A DNA stretch of 64,000 nucleotides from Anaeromyxobacter soli. Lineage in GTDB: Bacteria > Myxococcota > Myxococcia > Myxococcales > Anaeromyxobacteraceae. Below the pieces are notes generated by a model. It saw nothing but the letters and a program-made list of their open reading frames with translations. It had not been told where the DNA came from and searched no databases. This document shows positions 37,270-45,303 of the stretch, one piece after another; the stretch's first letter is position 1, and every line of letters starts with the position of its first letter. The stretch spans positions 124,001-188,000 of the forward strand of contig NZ_JAKZLF010000003.1 in the NCBI RefSeq assembly GCF_022808855.1, read 5' to 3'. Position numbers and translations under genes: made by a program.

Positions 37270-38837
37270 CTCGCCTCCATGATCTCGAGGAACGGGTTGA
37301 AGTAGCGGGGGCCGCGCTCGAGGACGCCGGCGAGCCCCTTGCCGCCGTCCTCCTCGCGCGCGACGTCGCCGAAGCGCGCCTTCCCGATGGCCCGGAAGAG
37401 CCCGTCGCGGGCGACCTCCTCGAGGAGCGCCAGCGCCTCGCGGAGCGTCTCCTGGGCGCGGCGCTGCACCATGCCGTCGGGGCGGAACGTGATCTCCGCG
37501 CCCATCGAGCGCCAGGCCCGGTAGACGTAGTCGGCGCTCTTCAGCGCGACGTAGCGATCCATGAGGAAGGGGTTGTGCATCGCCTCGGTCATCATGCCGA
37601 GGAGCTGGATCCCCTGCCCCGTCACGTAGCCCACGACGTCCGCCATGACGTCGTACGCGTGGCTGAAGAAGATGTCGCCCTGCTTGTGCTTCGTGGGCGG
37701 CATGTACTTGATGGGCGCCTCCGGGAAGAGGGTGCGGACGAGGAGCGCCTGCGCGAACTCGCGGGCGACGGTGTCCTCGCGCGCCGGATCGATCTCGAAG
37801 GAGTGGCCGAGGCCGATGAGCCGGTCGGGGAGGCCGGCGCGGTGGGCGAAGCTCTCGTTCACGAACTGGGAGGCGATGACGGTGTGCGCCGCCTCGTCCG
37901 CGTCCGCGGTGGTGATGTAGTTGTCCTCGCCGGTGTTGATGACGACGTCCGCGAGCGCGCAGATGCGGCGCGAGAAGTACTGATCGCAGAGCGTCCGCTT
38001 CATGTTGATGTCGCGGAAGAGGATGCCGTACATCGCGTCGTTGAGCAGCATGTCGAGCCGCTCCCACGCCGCGGCGAACGCGATCTCCGGCATGCAGAGC
38101 CCGGAGGAGTAGTTCGTGAGGTGCACGTAGCGCCTGAGGCGGCGCGACTCGTCGTCGAGCGCCTCGCGCATGATGCGGAAGTTCTCCTGCGTCGCGTACG
38201 TGCCGCCGTACCCCTCGGTCGTGGCGCCGTGCGGCACGTAGTCGAGGAGCGACTGCGCCGTCGAGCGGATCACCGCGATGACGTCGGCGCCGGACTGGGC
38301 CGCCGCGAGGGCCTGCTCCACGTCGTCGTGGATGTTGCCGGTCGCGACGATGAGGTACTTGTGGGGCCGCGGGCCGACGCCCAGCTCGTCCCTGAGCGCG
38401 TCGCGCCGGCGGACGCGGGCGCGGAGCTCGTCCACGTTCGCGCGCGCCTCGCGGCGCATCTCCTCGAGCATCGCCCGCTCCTCCGCCTCGGGGAGCGGCT
38501 CGGGGCTCGAGGGCAGCGCCACGAGCCGCTCGACGACACCCATCGGATCGGTCGCGCCGCGCCGCAGCGCGTAGCCCATCCAGTAGGCCGCGCCGCGCCC
38601 GAGGAGCCGCTTCTCGTGGAGCGCGTCCACCGCGAGGTTCACGAGCGGCACGCCGCGCGGGCCGGCGTCGTGCAGGCCGTAGAGGCGCAGCACCGTGCGC
38701 TCGATCGAGACGGTCGAGTGGCGGCCCACGAACTCCAGCACCTGGGCGGTGACCTGGTCGGCGAGCGCGCGGCAGCGGTCGACGACGGCGCGATCGAGCG
38801 GGAGGTCCGGGACTTGGCGGCCGTCGGGGAGCAGCAT
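37266..38837 (-). CDS. kamD: Lysine 5,6-aminomutase alpha subunit
   Basis: The large subunit of lysine 5,6-aminomutase. At 523 residues it matches the clostridial KamD (about 516). Family segments include VSIERTVLRLYGLHDAGP, KYLIVATGNIHDDVEQALAAA, GYGGTYATQENFRIMREAL, VHLTNYSSGLCMPEIAFAA and DINMKRTLCDQYFSRRIC. The barrel binds the adenosyl moiety and PLP together with KamE. ATG at 38837 (MLLPDGRQVPDLPLD) was chosen; the frame upstream is Arg/Ala shadow sequence. It follows mtaB by 62 bases and overlaps the lipoprotein gene by four. KamA and Kdd, also needed for the pathway, are not in the window. Confidence 0.94.
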   Translation of the reverse strand: MLLPDGRQVPDLPLDRAVVDRCRALADQVTAQVLEFVGRHSTVSIERTVLRLYGLHDAGPRGVPLVNLAVDALHEKRLLGRGAAYWMGYALRRGATDPMGVVERLVALPSSPEPLPEAEERAMLEEMRREARANVDELRARVRRRDALRDELGVGPRPHKYLIVATGNIHDDVEQALAAAQSGADVIAVIRSTAQSLLDYVPHGATTEGYGGTYATQENFRIMREALDDESRRLRRYVHLTNYSSGLCMPEIAFAAAWERLDMLLNDAMYGILFRDINMKRTLCDQYFSRRICALADVVINTGEDNYITTADADEAAHTVIASQFVNESFAHRAGLPDRLIGLGHSFEIDPAREDTVAREFAQALLVRTLFPEAPIKYMPPTKHKQGDIFFSHAYDVMADVVGYVTGQGIQLLGMMTEAMHNPFLMDRYVALKSADYVYRAWRSMGAEITFRPDGMVQRRAQETLREALALLEEVARDGLFRAIGKARFGDVAREEDGGKGLAGVLERGPRYFNPFLEIMEAR

Positions 38838-38899
38838 GGCGCATGGATTAGGCCGGACGGCCCACGAGGGCAAGGTTCCGGCCGGGCCTCGGCGGGGCG

Positions 38900-40267
38900 T
38901 CACGAAGAGCGCGGAGGTGGGTCCGTCCGGACGCCCCCGCAGACCTCCCCGTCGTCGCCGCGGACCCGGACGCGGACGAGGGCGCCGCGCGCGTCGCCTG
39001 CCGCCGGATCGGCCGCCCACCGCACCGTCGCGTACTCGCGCGAGGTGCCCCGCGCGACGCCGTCCTCCACCCGCTCGACCACGACCTCCAGCTCCCGGCC
39101 GCGCAGGCCGCCGAGGAAGGCCCGCCACCGGCGGTCGGACAGGGCGATGAGCTCCCGCGCGCGGGCCCGAGCGACCGCCGCGGGCGCTGCGCCGGGGAGC
39201 GCCGCGGCGTCCGTGCCGGGCCGCGGCGAGAACGGGAAGACGTGGAGATACGCGAGCGGGAGCGCCTCGACGAGCGCGACGGTGGCGCGGTGGTCCGCGT
39301 CGGTCTCGCCGGGGAAGCCGGTGAGGACGTCGGCGCCGAGGCACGCGCCGGGGAGGCGCGCGGCCGCCTCGAGCACGGCGCGGCGGTAGCCGTCTGCGCG
39401 GTACGGCCGGCGCATGGCGGCGAGGACGCGATCCGAGCCGCTCTGGAGCGGCAGGTGAAGGTGCGCGCACAGTGAAGGAGTCACCTCGGGGTCGGCGAGG
39501 AGCTCCTGCGGGACCTCCAGCGGCTCGATCGAGGAGAGGCGGAGCCGCGCCGCGAGCCCACCGTGGACGGCCGCGCGGACGAGCTCCGCGAGCGAGGAGC
39601 GCGGGGAGAGATCGCGGCCGTACGCGCCGAGGTGGACGCCGGTGAGGACGAGCTCGGGGTTGCGCGCGCCGAGCAGCGCCAGCCGGCGGAGCGCCTCGTC
39701 GAGCGGGAGGGAGCGCGAGCCGCCGCGCGCGAGCGGCACGACGCAGTAGCTGCAGCGCGCGTCGCAGCCGTCCTGGATCTTGACGAACGGGCGGGTGTGA
39801 CGGGCGCGGACGAGCGGCGCGTTCCCCCACTCCGCCGCGAGGGCCGCGGCGGCCTCCCCCACCCGCTCGCCGGGCGCCCCCGGCGCGACGGCGCCCGGGC
39901 CGCGCGCGACCAGCCGGGCGACCGTGCCCGCGACCTCCGCCTGCGAGCGCGCCCCGATCACCGCCGCGACCCCGGGCAGCGCGGCGAGCACCTCGGGACG
40001 GACCTGCGCGTAGCACCCCGCGGCGACGATGGCCGCCCCCGGGTGATCGCGCGCGGCCCGGCGGATCGCCTGACGGGCGGCCGCGTCGGCGTCGGCCGTG
40101 ATGGTGCAGGTGTTCACCACGACCACGTCGGCGCGCTCGCCGGCGCGCGCGACCGAGAGGCCGTCCCCGAGCGCGCTCGCGAGGGCGTCCGCGTCGGCCC
40201 GGCTCACGCGGCAGCCGAGCGCGATGATCGCCACCCGCGGGCGGAGCGGCTCAGACGATGCGTCCAC
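38900..40267 (-). CDS. mtaB: tRNA t6A37 methylthiotransferase MtaB
   Basis: A radical SAM enzyme that adds a methylthio group to t6A37 of tRNA. The UPF0004 domain (residues about 10-130) has [33 protein letters not shown] and [13 protein letters not shown], providing three cysteines for the auxiliary cluster. The radical SAM motif is [18 protein letters not shown] (CxxxCxxC) near residue 175. [17 protein letters not shown] and [14 protein letters not shown] are typical of the MiaB group. A C-terminal TRAM-like domain follows. The CRVS in place of CQMN of MiaB, and the IT after NTC, favour MtaB over MiaB or RimO. The start overlaps the mnmA end by 17 bases. Confidence 0.9.
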   Translation of the reverse strand: MDASSEPLRPRVAIIALGCRVSRADADALASALGDGLSVARAGERADVVVVNTCTITADADAAARQAIRRAARDHPGAAIVAAGCYAQVRPEVLAALPGVAAVIGARSQAEVAGTVARLVARGPGAVAPGAPGERVGEAAAALAAEWGNAPLVRARHTRPFVKIQDGCDARCSYCVVPLARGGSRSLPLDEALRRLALLGARNPELVLTGVHLGAYGRDLSPRSSLAELVRAAVHGGLAARLRLSSIEPLEVPQELLADPEVTPSLCAHLHLPLQSGSDRVLAAMRRPYRADGYRRAVLEAAARLPGACLGADVLTGFPGETDADHRATVALVEALPLAYLHVFPFSPRPGTDAAALPGAAPAAVARARARELIALSDRRWRAFLGGLRGRELEVVVERVEDGVARGTSREYATVRWAADPAAGDARGALVRVRVRGDDGEVCGGVRTDPPPRSS

Positions 40268-41300
40268 CGCCGAGCACCTCGTCGCCGCCGTAGAAGACCG
40301 CCGCCTGGCCCGGCGCGACCCCGCGGACGGGCCGCGCGAGCCGGACCTCCGCCCCGCCGCCCGACGGCGTCACCGTCCCGAGCTCGCCCTCGTGGCGGTG
40401 GCGGATCTTCACGCGCGCGGAGAGCGCGCCCGGCGGCGGCGCGCCCGCGACCCAGCGCACCTCCGCGACCTCGAAGCGATCGCGAGACGCCTCCTCGGAG
40501 CTGCCCACCACGACCCGCGCGGCCTCCGGCTCGAGGCGCACGACGTAGCGCGGCGCGGGGCCGGCGATCCCGAGCCCGCGCCGCTGGCCGACCGTGAAGC
40601 GGTGCACGCCGTCGTGCCGCCCGAGCACCTCGCCCGCGGTGGAGACGATCTCCCCCGCCCGCACCTCCCCAGGCGCGCGGAGCGCGACGAAGTCGCCGGC
40701 GTCGCCCTGCGTCACGAAGCAGATCTCCTGCGACTCCGCCTTCCCGGCGTTGGGGAGCCCCGCCCGCGCCGCGGCGGCGCGGACGTCGCGCTTCGCGAGG
40801 TCGCCGACCGGGAAGAGCACGTCGCGCAGCGCGTCCTGGCCGAGGCCGTAGAGGAAGTAGGTCTGGTCCTTCGCCGGATCGCCCGCGGTGCAGAGCGCGA
40901 GGCGGCCGCCGCGCCGCTCGACGCGCGCGTAGTGGCCGGTGGCGAGCTTCGCGCCGAGGGCGCGCGCGCGGGCGAGCAGCCAGTCGAACTTCACGTCCGA
41001 GTTGCACGCCACGCACGGGTTCGGGGTGCGGCCCTCGACGTAGTCGCGCACGAAGGGATCGATGACCCGCTCGCGGAAGCGCGCCTCCACGTTGGCGACG
41101 TAGAACGGGATGCCGAGCCGGCGGGCCGCGGCCCGCGCGTCCTCCAGATCGTCGGGGGCGCAGCAGGACCGGCCGCGCCGGGCGTCCGAGTAGTCGGCGA
41201 CGCGCATGGACACGCCGATGACCTCGTGCCCCTCGGCGACGAGGAGCGCGGCGGCGGTGGAGGAGTCGACTCCCCCGGAGAGGGCGACGAGGACGCGCAT
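40251..41300 (-). CDS. mnmA: tRNA-specific 2-thiouridylase MnmA
   Basis: Thiolates U34 of Lys, Glu and Gln tRNAs. The PP-loop is [13 protein letters not shown] near the N-terminus. The two catalytic cysteines are in [12 protein letters not shown] near residue 95-100 and QEICFV near residue 190. The SxGxDSxxxA loop, [10 protein letters not shown] and [11 protein letters not shown] of the family are also present. The length of 349 residues is normal. ATG at 41300. It is the first gene of the minus-strand run leading through mtaB into the lysine-degradation genes. Confidence 0.96.
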   Translation of the reverse strand: MRVLVALSGGVDSSTAAALLVAEGHEVIGVSMRVADYSDARRGRSCCAPDDLEDARAAARRLGIPFYVANVEARFRERVIDPFVRDYVEGRTPNPCVACNSDVKFDWLLARARALGAKLATGHYARVERRGGRLALCTAGDPAKDQTYFLYGLGQDALRDVLFPVGDLAKRDVRAAAARAGLPNAGKAESQEICFVTQGDAGDFVALRAPGEVRAGEIVSTAGEVLGRHDGVHRFTVGQRRGLGIAGPAPRYVVRLEPEAARVVVGSSEEASRDRFEVAEVRWVAGAPPPGALSARVKIRHRHEGELGTVTPSGGGAEVRLARPVRGVAPGQAAVFYGGDEVLGGGRIV

Positions 41301-41347
41301 CGGTCGAGAGGCCTCGGCGGGCGGTGTACCCGCCTCCGGCCGCCGGA

Positions 41348-42604
41348 TCAAGCGAGGGTGGCGGCGGGCGTGGTGCTGCCGGTCGCGGGCCGATCGGCCG
41401 GCCGCACCGGGATCTCGAGCACGAACTTCGAGCCGGTGAACTGCCGCGTGAGGGAGCCGGGCTGGGTGCGCGGCGGACTCTCCACCCAGACGCGCCCGCC
41501 GTGCGCCTCGGCGATGCGGCGGGCCACCGGCAGGCCGAGGCCCGAGCCCGGCGCGCGCGCGTCGTCCCGCCCGCGCGCGTGCGCGTGGTGGAGCGGCTCG
41601 AAGATCCGCTCCTGCTCGCCGCCGCGGATGCCCGGCCCCTGGTCGTACACGGTGTAGCGAACCTTGCCTGGGGGGCGCGTGACCTCTACCAGCACCTCGC
41701 CGCCGTGGGGCGAGAACTTCACCGCGTTCGACACGAGGTTCGCCACGGCCTGGCGGAGCTTGCGCGGATCGGCGATCACCACCCCGCCTCCGCCGTGCGC
41801 GACCACGACGTGCAGCCGCGCGTCGCGGATCATCGAGCGCTGCTCCGCGACGGCGTCGTCGGCGAGCTGGTCCGGATCCACCGGTCCCTCGAGGACGGGT
41901 GCCTGGCCGGCCTCCAGGCTCGCGAAGTCGGAGAGGTTGTCGACGATGCGGGTGAGGCGGGTCACCGACTGGATCATCGAGTCGACGATCCGGCGCTGCT
42001 GCGGCGACATGGGCCCGAGCTTCTCGGACGAGAGGATGCGCAGGTAGCCGGCGAGCGGCGTGAGGGGGGTCGAGAGCTCGTGGGCGAGGTTGTGCATGAA
42101 CGCGCTCTTCAGCGCGTCCGCCTCGACGAGCCGGGCGTTCGCCCGCCGGGAGCCGCTGACGGCGGACTCGAGGTGCGAGGCCATGAGGCCGGACAGCGCG
42201 CGCAGCCGCTCTCGCTCGCCCTCCGCGGGGAGCCGCTCGCGCTTGCCCGCGAGGAACTCGCGGACCTCCTCGGAGAGCGTCCCGTCGAGGCGGTCGCGCT
42301 CGAGGAAGCCGTCCGCGCCCGCCGCGAGCGCGACGTCGTGATCGTCGCGCGACTCGCCCACCGCGACGATGGGGACCTCCTCGAGCGCCTTCTCGCGCTT
42401 GAGGCGCGCGGCGAGCTCGAACCCCTCGAGGTCCGGCAGGTGGACGTCGGCGAGGATGAGGTCGGGCCGGGACGTGAGGGCGCGCTCGATGCCCTCGAGC
42501 CCGGAGGCGCTCGTGTCGACGGCGTAACCGTCCTGCTCCAGGCGGGACTTCACCCGCGCCCGGACGTCGGCGTCTCCCTCGATGCACAGCACGCGGCGCG
42601 GCAT
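41348..42604 (-). CDS. Receiver-histidine kinase hybrid (N-terminal REC)
   Basis: A 418-residue soluble hybrid kinase. The N-terminal receiver (residues 1-118) has phosphoacceptor D in [16 protein letters not shown], with IVAVGES in place of the usual switch segment. A helical linker ([23 protein letters not shown]) leads to a HisKA domain with [20 protein letters not shown]. The ATPase domain shows [22 protein letters not shown] and [12 protein letters not shown]. Kinases led by a receiver are usually controlled by an upstream phosphorelay. A TATAAT box lies 18 bases before the start. The output partner is not in the window. Confidence 0.9.
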   Translation of the reverse strand: MPRRVLCIEGDADVRARVKSRLEQDGYAVDTSASGLEGIERALTSRPDLILADVHLPDLEGFELAARLKREKALEEVPIVAVGESRDDHDVALAAGADGFLERDRLDGTLSEEVREFLAGKRERLPAEGERERLRALSGLMASHLESAVSGSRRANARLVEADALKSAFMHNLAHELSTPLTPLAGYLRILSSEKLGPMSPQQRRIVDSMIQSVTRLTRIVDNLSDFASLEAGQAPVLEGPVDPDQLADDAVAEQRSMIRDARLHVVVAHGGGGVVIADPRKLRQAVANLVSNAVKFSPHGGEVLVEVTRPPGKVRYTVYDQGPGIRGGEQERIFEPLHHAHARGRDDARAPGSGLGLPVARRIAEAHGGRVWVESPPRTQPGSLTRQFTGSKFVLEIPVRPADRPATGSTTPAATLA

Positions 42605-42622
42605 GTCGTTCGCCCCGCCTGC

Positions 42623-42628
42623 ATTATA
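42623..42628 (-). promoter_or_regulatory. Candidate -10 box (TATAAT) for the REC-kinase gene
   Basis: A perfect minus-strand TATAAT, 18 bases before the kinase ATG and overlapping the stop of the CCA-adding enzyme gene. The -35 position (GTGGGA) is poor. Confidence 0.5.
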
Positions 42629-43934
42629 AGCTTCGGCCTTCCGCGTCCCACCATCGACGGAGCGCGACGGTGAGCCGCTCCTCGTCGTTCTCCTCGGGGT
42701 GCTCGAGCACCCTTTCGAGCAGGTGACGGAGCGCCTCGCCGACGTGCGGTCCCGGAGCGGCGCCCAGGATCCGCATCACCGCGCGCCCGTCGAGCGCGAG
42801 CTCCTGCGGCGTGAGCGGATCCCCGGCGCGCCGGATGTGGGCGATCGTCTCGGTGAGCGCCTCGAGCTCCCGCTGCGCAGGCTCCGCCTCGTCGGGGGCG
42901 AGCGCTGCGGCCTCGGCGCGGGCGAGGTCGAGGAGGGGCGCGGCGCGCGCGGGCCCTGCCGCGGCGAGCCAGCGCCTGACCTCCGCGGCCGCCGCCGGGA
43001 GCGCGTGCCCCCGCCCTGCGAGCCGGCAAGCGTGCGCGCGCACGAGCGCCGCCGTGTCGTCTGAGATCCGCCGCGACAGGCGCAGGTGCAGGAGCGTGCG
43101 TCCGACGTCGCCGGCCGGCAGCGTGTGCAGGAGCGCGGCGAGCCGGAGCGCCGGCTCGGCGGGCGTCGCGGCGAGGACCGCGACCGCGTGGCTCACCTCC
43201 GGGGCCGGGCGGGCGGCGAGCGCCGGGAGGACCGTCTCGAGGAGGCCGGTGGTGCGCATGAGCTCGACCGCCCGGGCCGCGTCGGGCGCGACGACGAGCC
43301 GCGTGAGCTCGTCGGCGATGCGCTCCAGGGAGACCTTGCGGACGACGGGCAGCGCGCCGGGGATGGCGGCCTGGGTCGCGGGGTCGAGCTCGTAGCCGAG
43401 CTGGGCGGCGAAGCGGACCGCCCGCATCGGGCGCAGGCCGTCCTCGCCGAAGCGGGCGACCGGATCCCCGACCGCGCGGACGAGCCGCCGCCGGAGGTCG
43501 GCCTCGCCGCCGAACGGATCGCGCAGCTCGCCGGCGAGCGGGTCGAAGGCGAGGGCGTTCATGGTGAAGTCGCGGCGCGCGAGGTCGGCCTCGAGGTCCT
43601 CGTGGAAGGTCACCGACTCGGGCCGGCGGCCGTCCGTGTACGCGCCCTCGCCGCGGAAGGTCGTCACCTCGATCGGCTCGCCGCCCACGAGCACGGTCAC
43701 CGTGCCGTGCTCGATGCCGGTCGGGATGACCTTGGGGAAGAGCGCCGCGACCTCGTCCGGCCGCGCGGGGGTCGCGACGTCGAAGTCGTTCGCGTCGCGG
43801 CCGTGATGGAGGAGGAGATCCCTGACCGCGCCGCCGACGAGCCACGACCGGTGTCCCGCCGCGCCGAGCCGGCGGAGGACGTGGAGGACGGGCTCCGGGA
43901 ACGTCGCGCGCGCGAGGGCGTCCGGGAGCGGCAT
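42624..43934 (-). CDS. CCA tRNA nucleotidyltransferase / poly(A) polymerase family
   Basis: A class II nucleotidyltransferase of 436 residues that most likely adds or repairs the CCA end of tRNAs. Motif A is SWLVGGAVRDLLL followed by DANDFDVAT (two catalytic aspartates). Motif B is ARRDFTMNALAFDP, motif C is RLVRAVGDPVARFGEDGLRPMRAVRFAAQLG and motif D includes VSLERIADELTRLV; the latter two were abridged from the family pattern by eye. The C-terminus carries an HD-like helical body. Neither tRNA in this window encodes CCA, so such an enzyme is needed. Poly(A) polymerase activity cannot be excluded. Start at 43934. Confidence 0.88.
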   Translation of the reverse strand: MPLPDALARATFPEPVLHVLRRLGAAGHRSWLVGGAVRDLLLHHGRDANDFDVATPARPDEVAALFPKVIPTGIEHGTVTVLVGGEPIEVTTFRGEGAYTDGRRPESVTFHEDLEADLARRDFTMNALAFDPLAGELRDPFGGEADLRRRLVRAVGDPVARFGEDGLRPMRAVRFAAQLGYELDPATQAAIPGALPVVRKVSLERIADELTRLVVAPDAARAVELMRTTGLLETVLPALAARPAPEVSHAVAVLAATPAEPALRLAALLHTLPAGDVGRTLLHLRLSRRISDDTAALVRAHACRLAGRGHALPAAAAEVRRWLAAAGPARAAPLLDLARAEAAALAPDEAEPAQRELEALTETIAHIRRAGDPLTPQELALDGRAVMRILGAAPGPHVGEALRHLLERVLEHPEENDEERLTVALRRWWDAEGRSL

Positions 43935-43936
43935 CG

Positions 43937-44233
43937 TCAGTGCGTCAGGCCGCGCTCCTGCTCCGCGCGGTCCAGGAGCCGGAAGTAGAGCCGGATGAGG
44001 GCGAGCCGCGCGTCGGGCGCGAGCCCCTCGACCGCGAGGCGGGCGACCTCCAGCGGATCGCGGCAGATCGAGAGGAGAACCTCGCCGACCTCGTCGGCGT
44101 CCTCGCGGGCGACCGCGCGATCCGCGACGGCGAACGCCTCCCGGATCTGGTCCGCGTCGAACAGCAGGTGGTGGCCGCGGAGGCCTTCCTGGATGCGGAG
44201 GGACAGGTGTCCCGGCGCGAGCTTGTCGTCCAT
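43937..44233 (-). CDS. Small helical hypothetical protein
   Basis: A 98-residue acidic, helical protein (MDDKLAPGHLSLRIQEGLRG, then VADRAVAREDADEVGEVLLSI and LAPDARLALIRLYFRLLDRAEQE). No cysteines, no membrane segment and no family that I recognise. The stop is two bases before the CCA-enzyme ATG, so the two are coupled. The reading frame has a strong position-specific base pattern like its neighbours and begins after GGGGGACGCCG. A helper of the tRNA enzyme is possible but unproven. Confidence 0.7.
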   Translation of the reverse strand: MDDKLAPGHLSLRIQEGLRGHHLLFDADQIREAFAVADRAVAREDADEVGEVLLSICRDPLEVARLAVEGLAPDARLALIRLYFRLLDRAEQERGLTH

Positions 44234-44500
44234 CGGCGTCCCCCTCCCCGCTGCGCCGCCACCATGCCGCCCCGCGTGGGCGCGTGCAAGCGGAGAAGCG
44301 CGGGCGCGCCCGGTGGTATCGGGCGGTTCCGCGCGGGTACGCAGGGGCTCGGCTCGCTCGCCGGGAGATTCCGCCGACGCCGGAGCGGCACACTCGCCGA
44401 ACCGAGCGCCGCGTCGGGGAGCTGAGACGGCCGACCTCCCCCTCGGAGCGCGAGCCGGGCCGGCGCAGGGCGCCCCCGCCCCCGCGCCGCCGTCCGCGCG

Positions 44501-44938
44501 CTACGACGCGTGCGGCTGGGAGATCTCGCGCGACGCGACCTCGCGCAGCGTGCGCCCCGCGACCTCCTCGTCCTCCTCCTCGGCGATGTCCGACAGGCTG
44601 ATGACGCCCTGCAACCTGCCCTCCTCGTCGCAGACCATGATGCGGGACTTGCGGTGCTCGCGCATGAGGCGCTCGGCGTCACGCAGGTCGTCGCCGATCT
44701 TGCAGCTCACGACCTCGGGGGTCATGACGTCCTCGAGCTTCGCATCCAGCAGGCGCCCCTCGGCGAGGATCCGGAGCGCGAGATCGCGATCCGTGATGGT
44801 GCCGACGGGCTCGTCCGCCTCGTTGCAGACCGGCACGAAGCCGATGTTCTCCTCCTTCATGAGGCGCGCGCAGTCACGCGCCGTGTCGTCAGGCCGGCAG
44901 CACATCGCCGACTTCATCACCGTCTCCACCCTGGCCAT
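44501..44938 (-). CDS. CBS-pair domain protein
   Basis: A stand-alone CBS-pair protein of 145 residues. The first CBS motif runs from VETVMKSAMCCRPDDTARDCARLM to PVGTITDRDLALRIL, and the second from LEDVMTPEVVSCKIGDDLRDAERLM to LQGVISLSDIAEEE. The TDRDL and SLSDI segments are typical of the adenosyl-contact part of these domains. Such proteins bind AMP, ATP or S-adenosylmethionine and tune a partner. The start at 44938 follows GAGGAGGATCCG, a strong site. It is probably a single-gene unit. Confidence 0.9.
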   Translation of the reverse strand: MARVETVMKSAMCCRPDDTARDCARLMKEENIGFVPVCNEADEPVGTITDRDLALRILAEGRLLDAKLEDVMTPEVVSCKIGDDLRDAERLMREHRKSRIMVCDEEGRLQGVISLSDIAEEEDEEVAGRTLREVASREISQPHAS

Positions 44939-45303
44939 CGGATCCTCCTCGCCCTCGCTCCTCGGGCGCTTCACGACTGTCTCCCGCACGGGACGTTGCG
45001 GCGTGCGCGCCGGCCCTGCAACGTGCCGGCGCGAGTGAGCGCGCGGTGGGGCGCGCGTCCTCCGCACGTCCGGCAGCGCGCCGGCCGGCGGCCGTCTGCC
45101 GGGCTCATCCGCCGCCGTCCGGGACACCGCGCCGGGCGAGCTGGCGGCGGCACGGAGCCAGGGCGCTCCCGGGAGCGCGGGAGGGTCCTGCGGCTCGCCC
45201 TCGAGCAACCTGCCCAGCGCGTCGAGATCGGGCGGCTTCGCCAGGTGCGCACGTCCAGAAGCGCCCGCGCCGGCAGCGCGGGCGCCGGACGGAGGGCCGC
45301 GGC
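44939..45303. other. Intergenic region with a possible response-regulator remnant
   Basis: Between the CBS gene and the end of the HYR/PKD surface protein gene. No complete gene. Minus-strand codons around 45290-45197 read RAHLAKPPDLDALGRLLEG, which resembles the end of a receiver domain and suggests a decayed response regulator. Nothing else was recognised. Confidence 0.4.
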
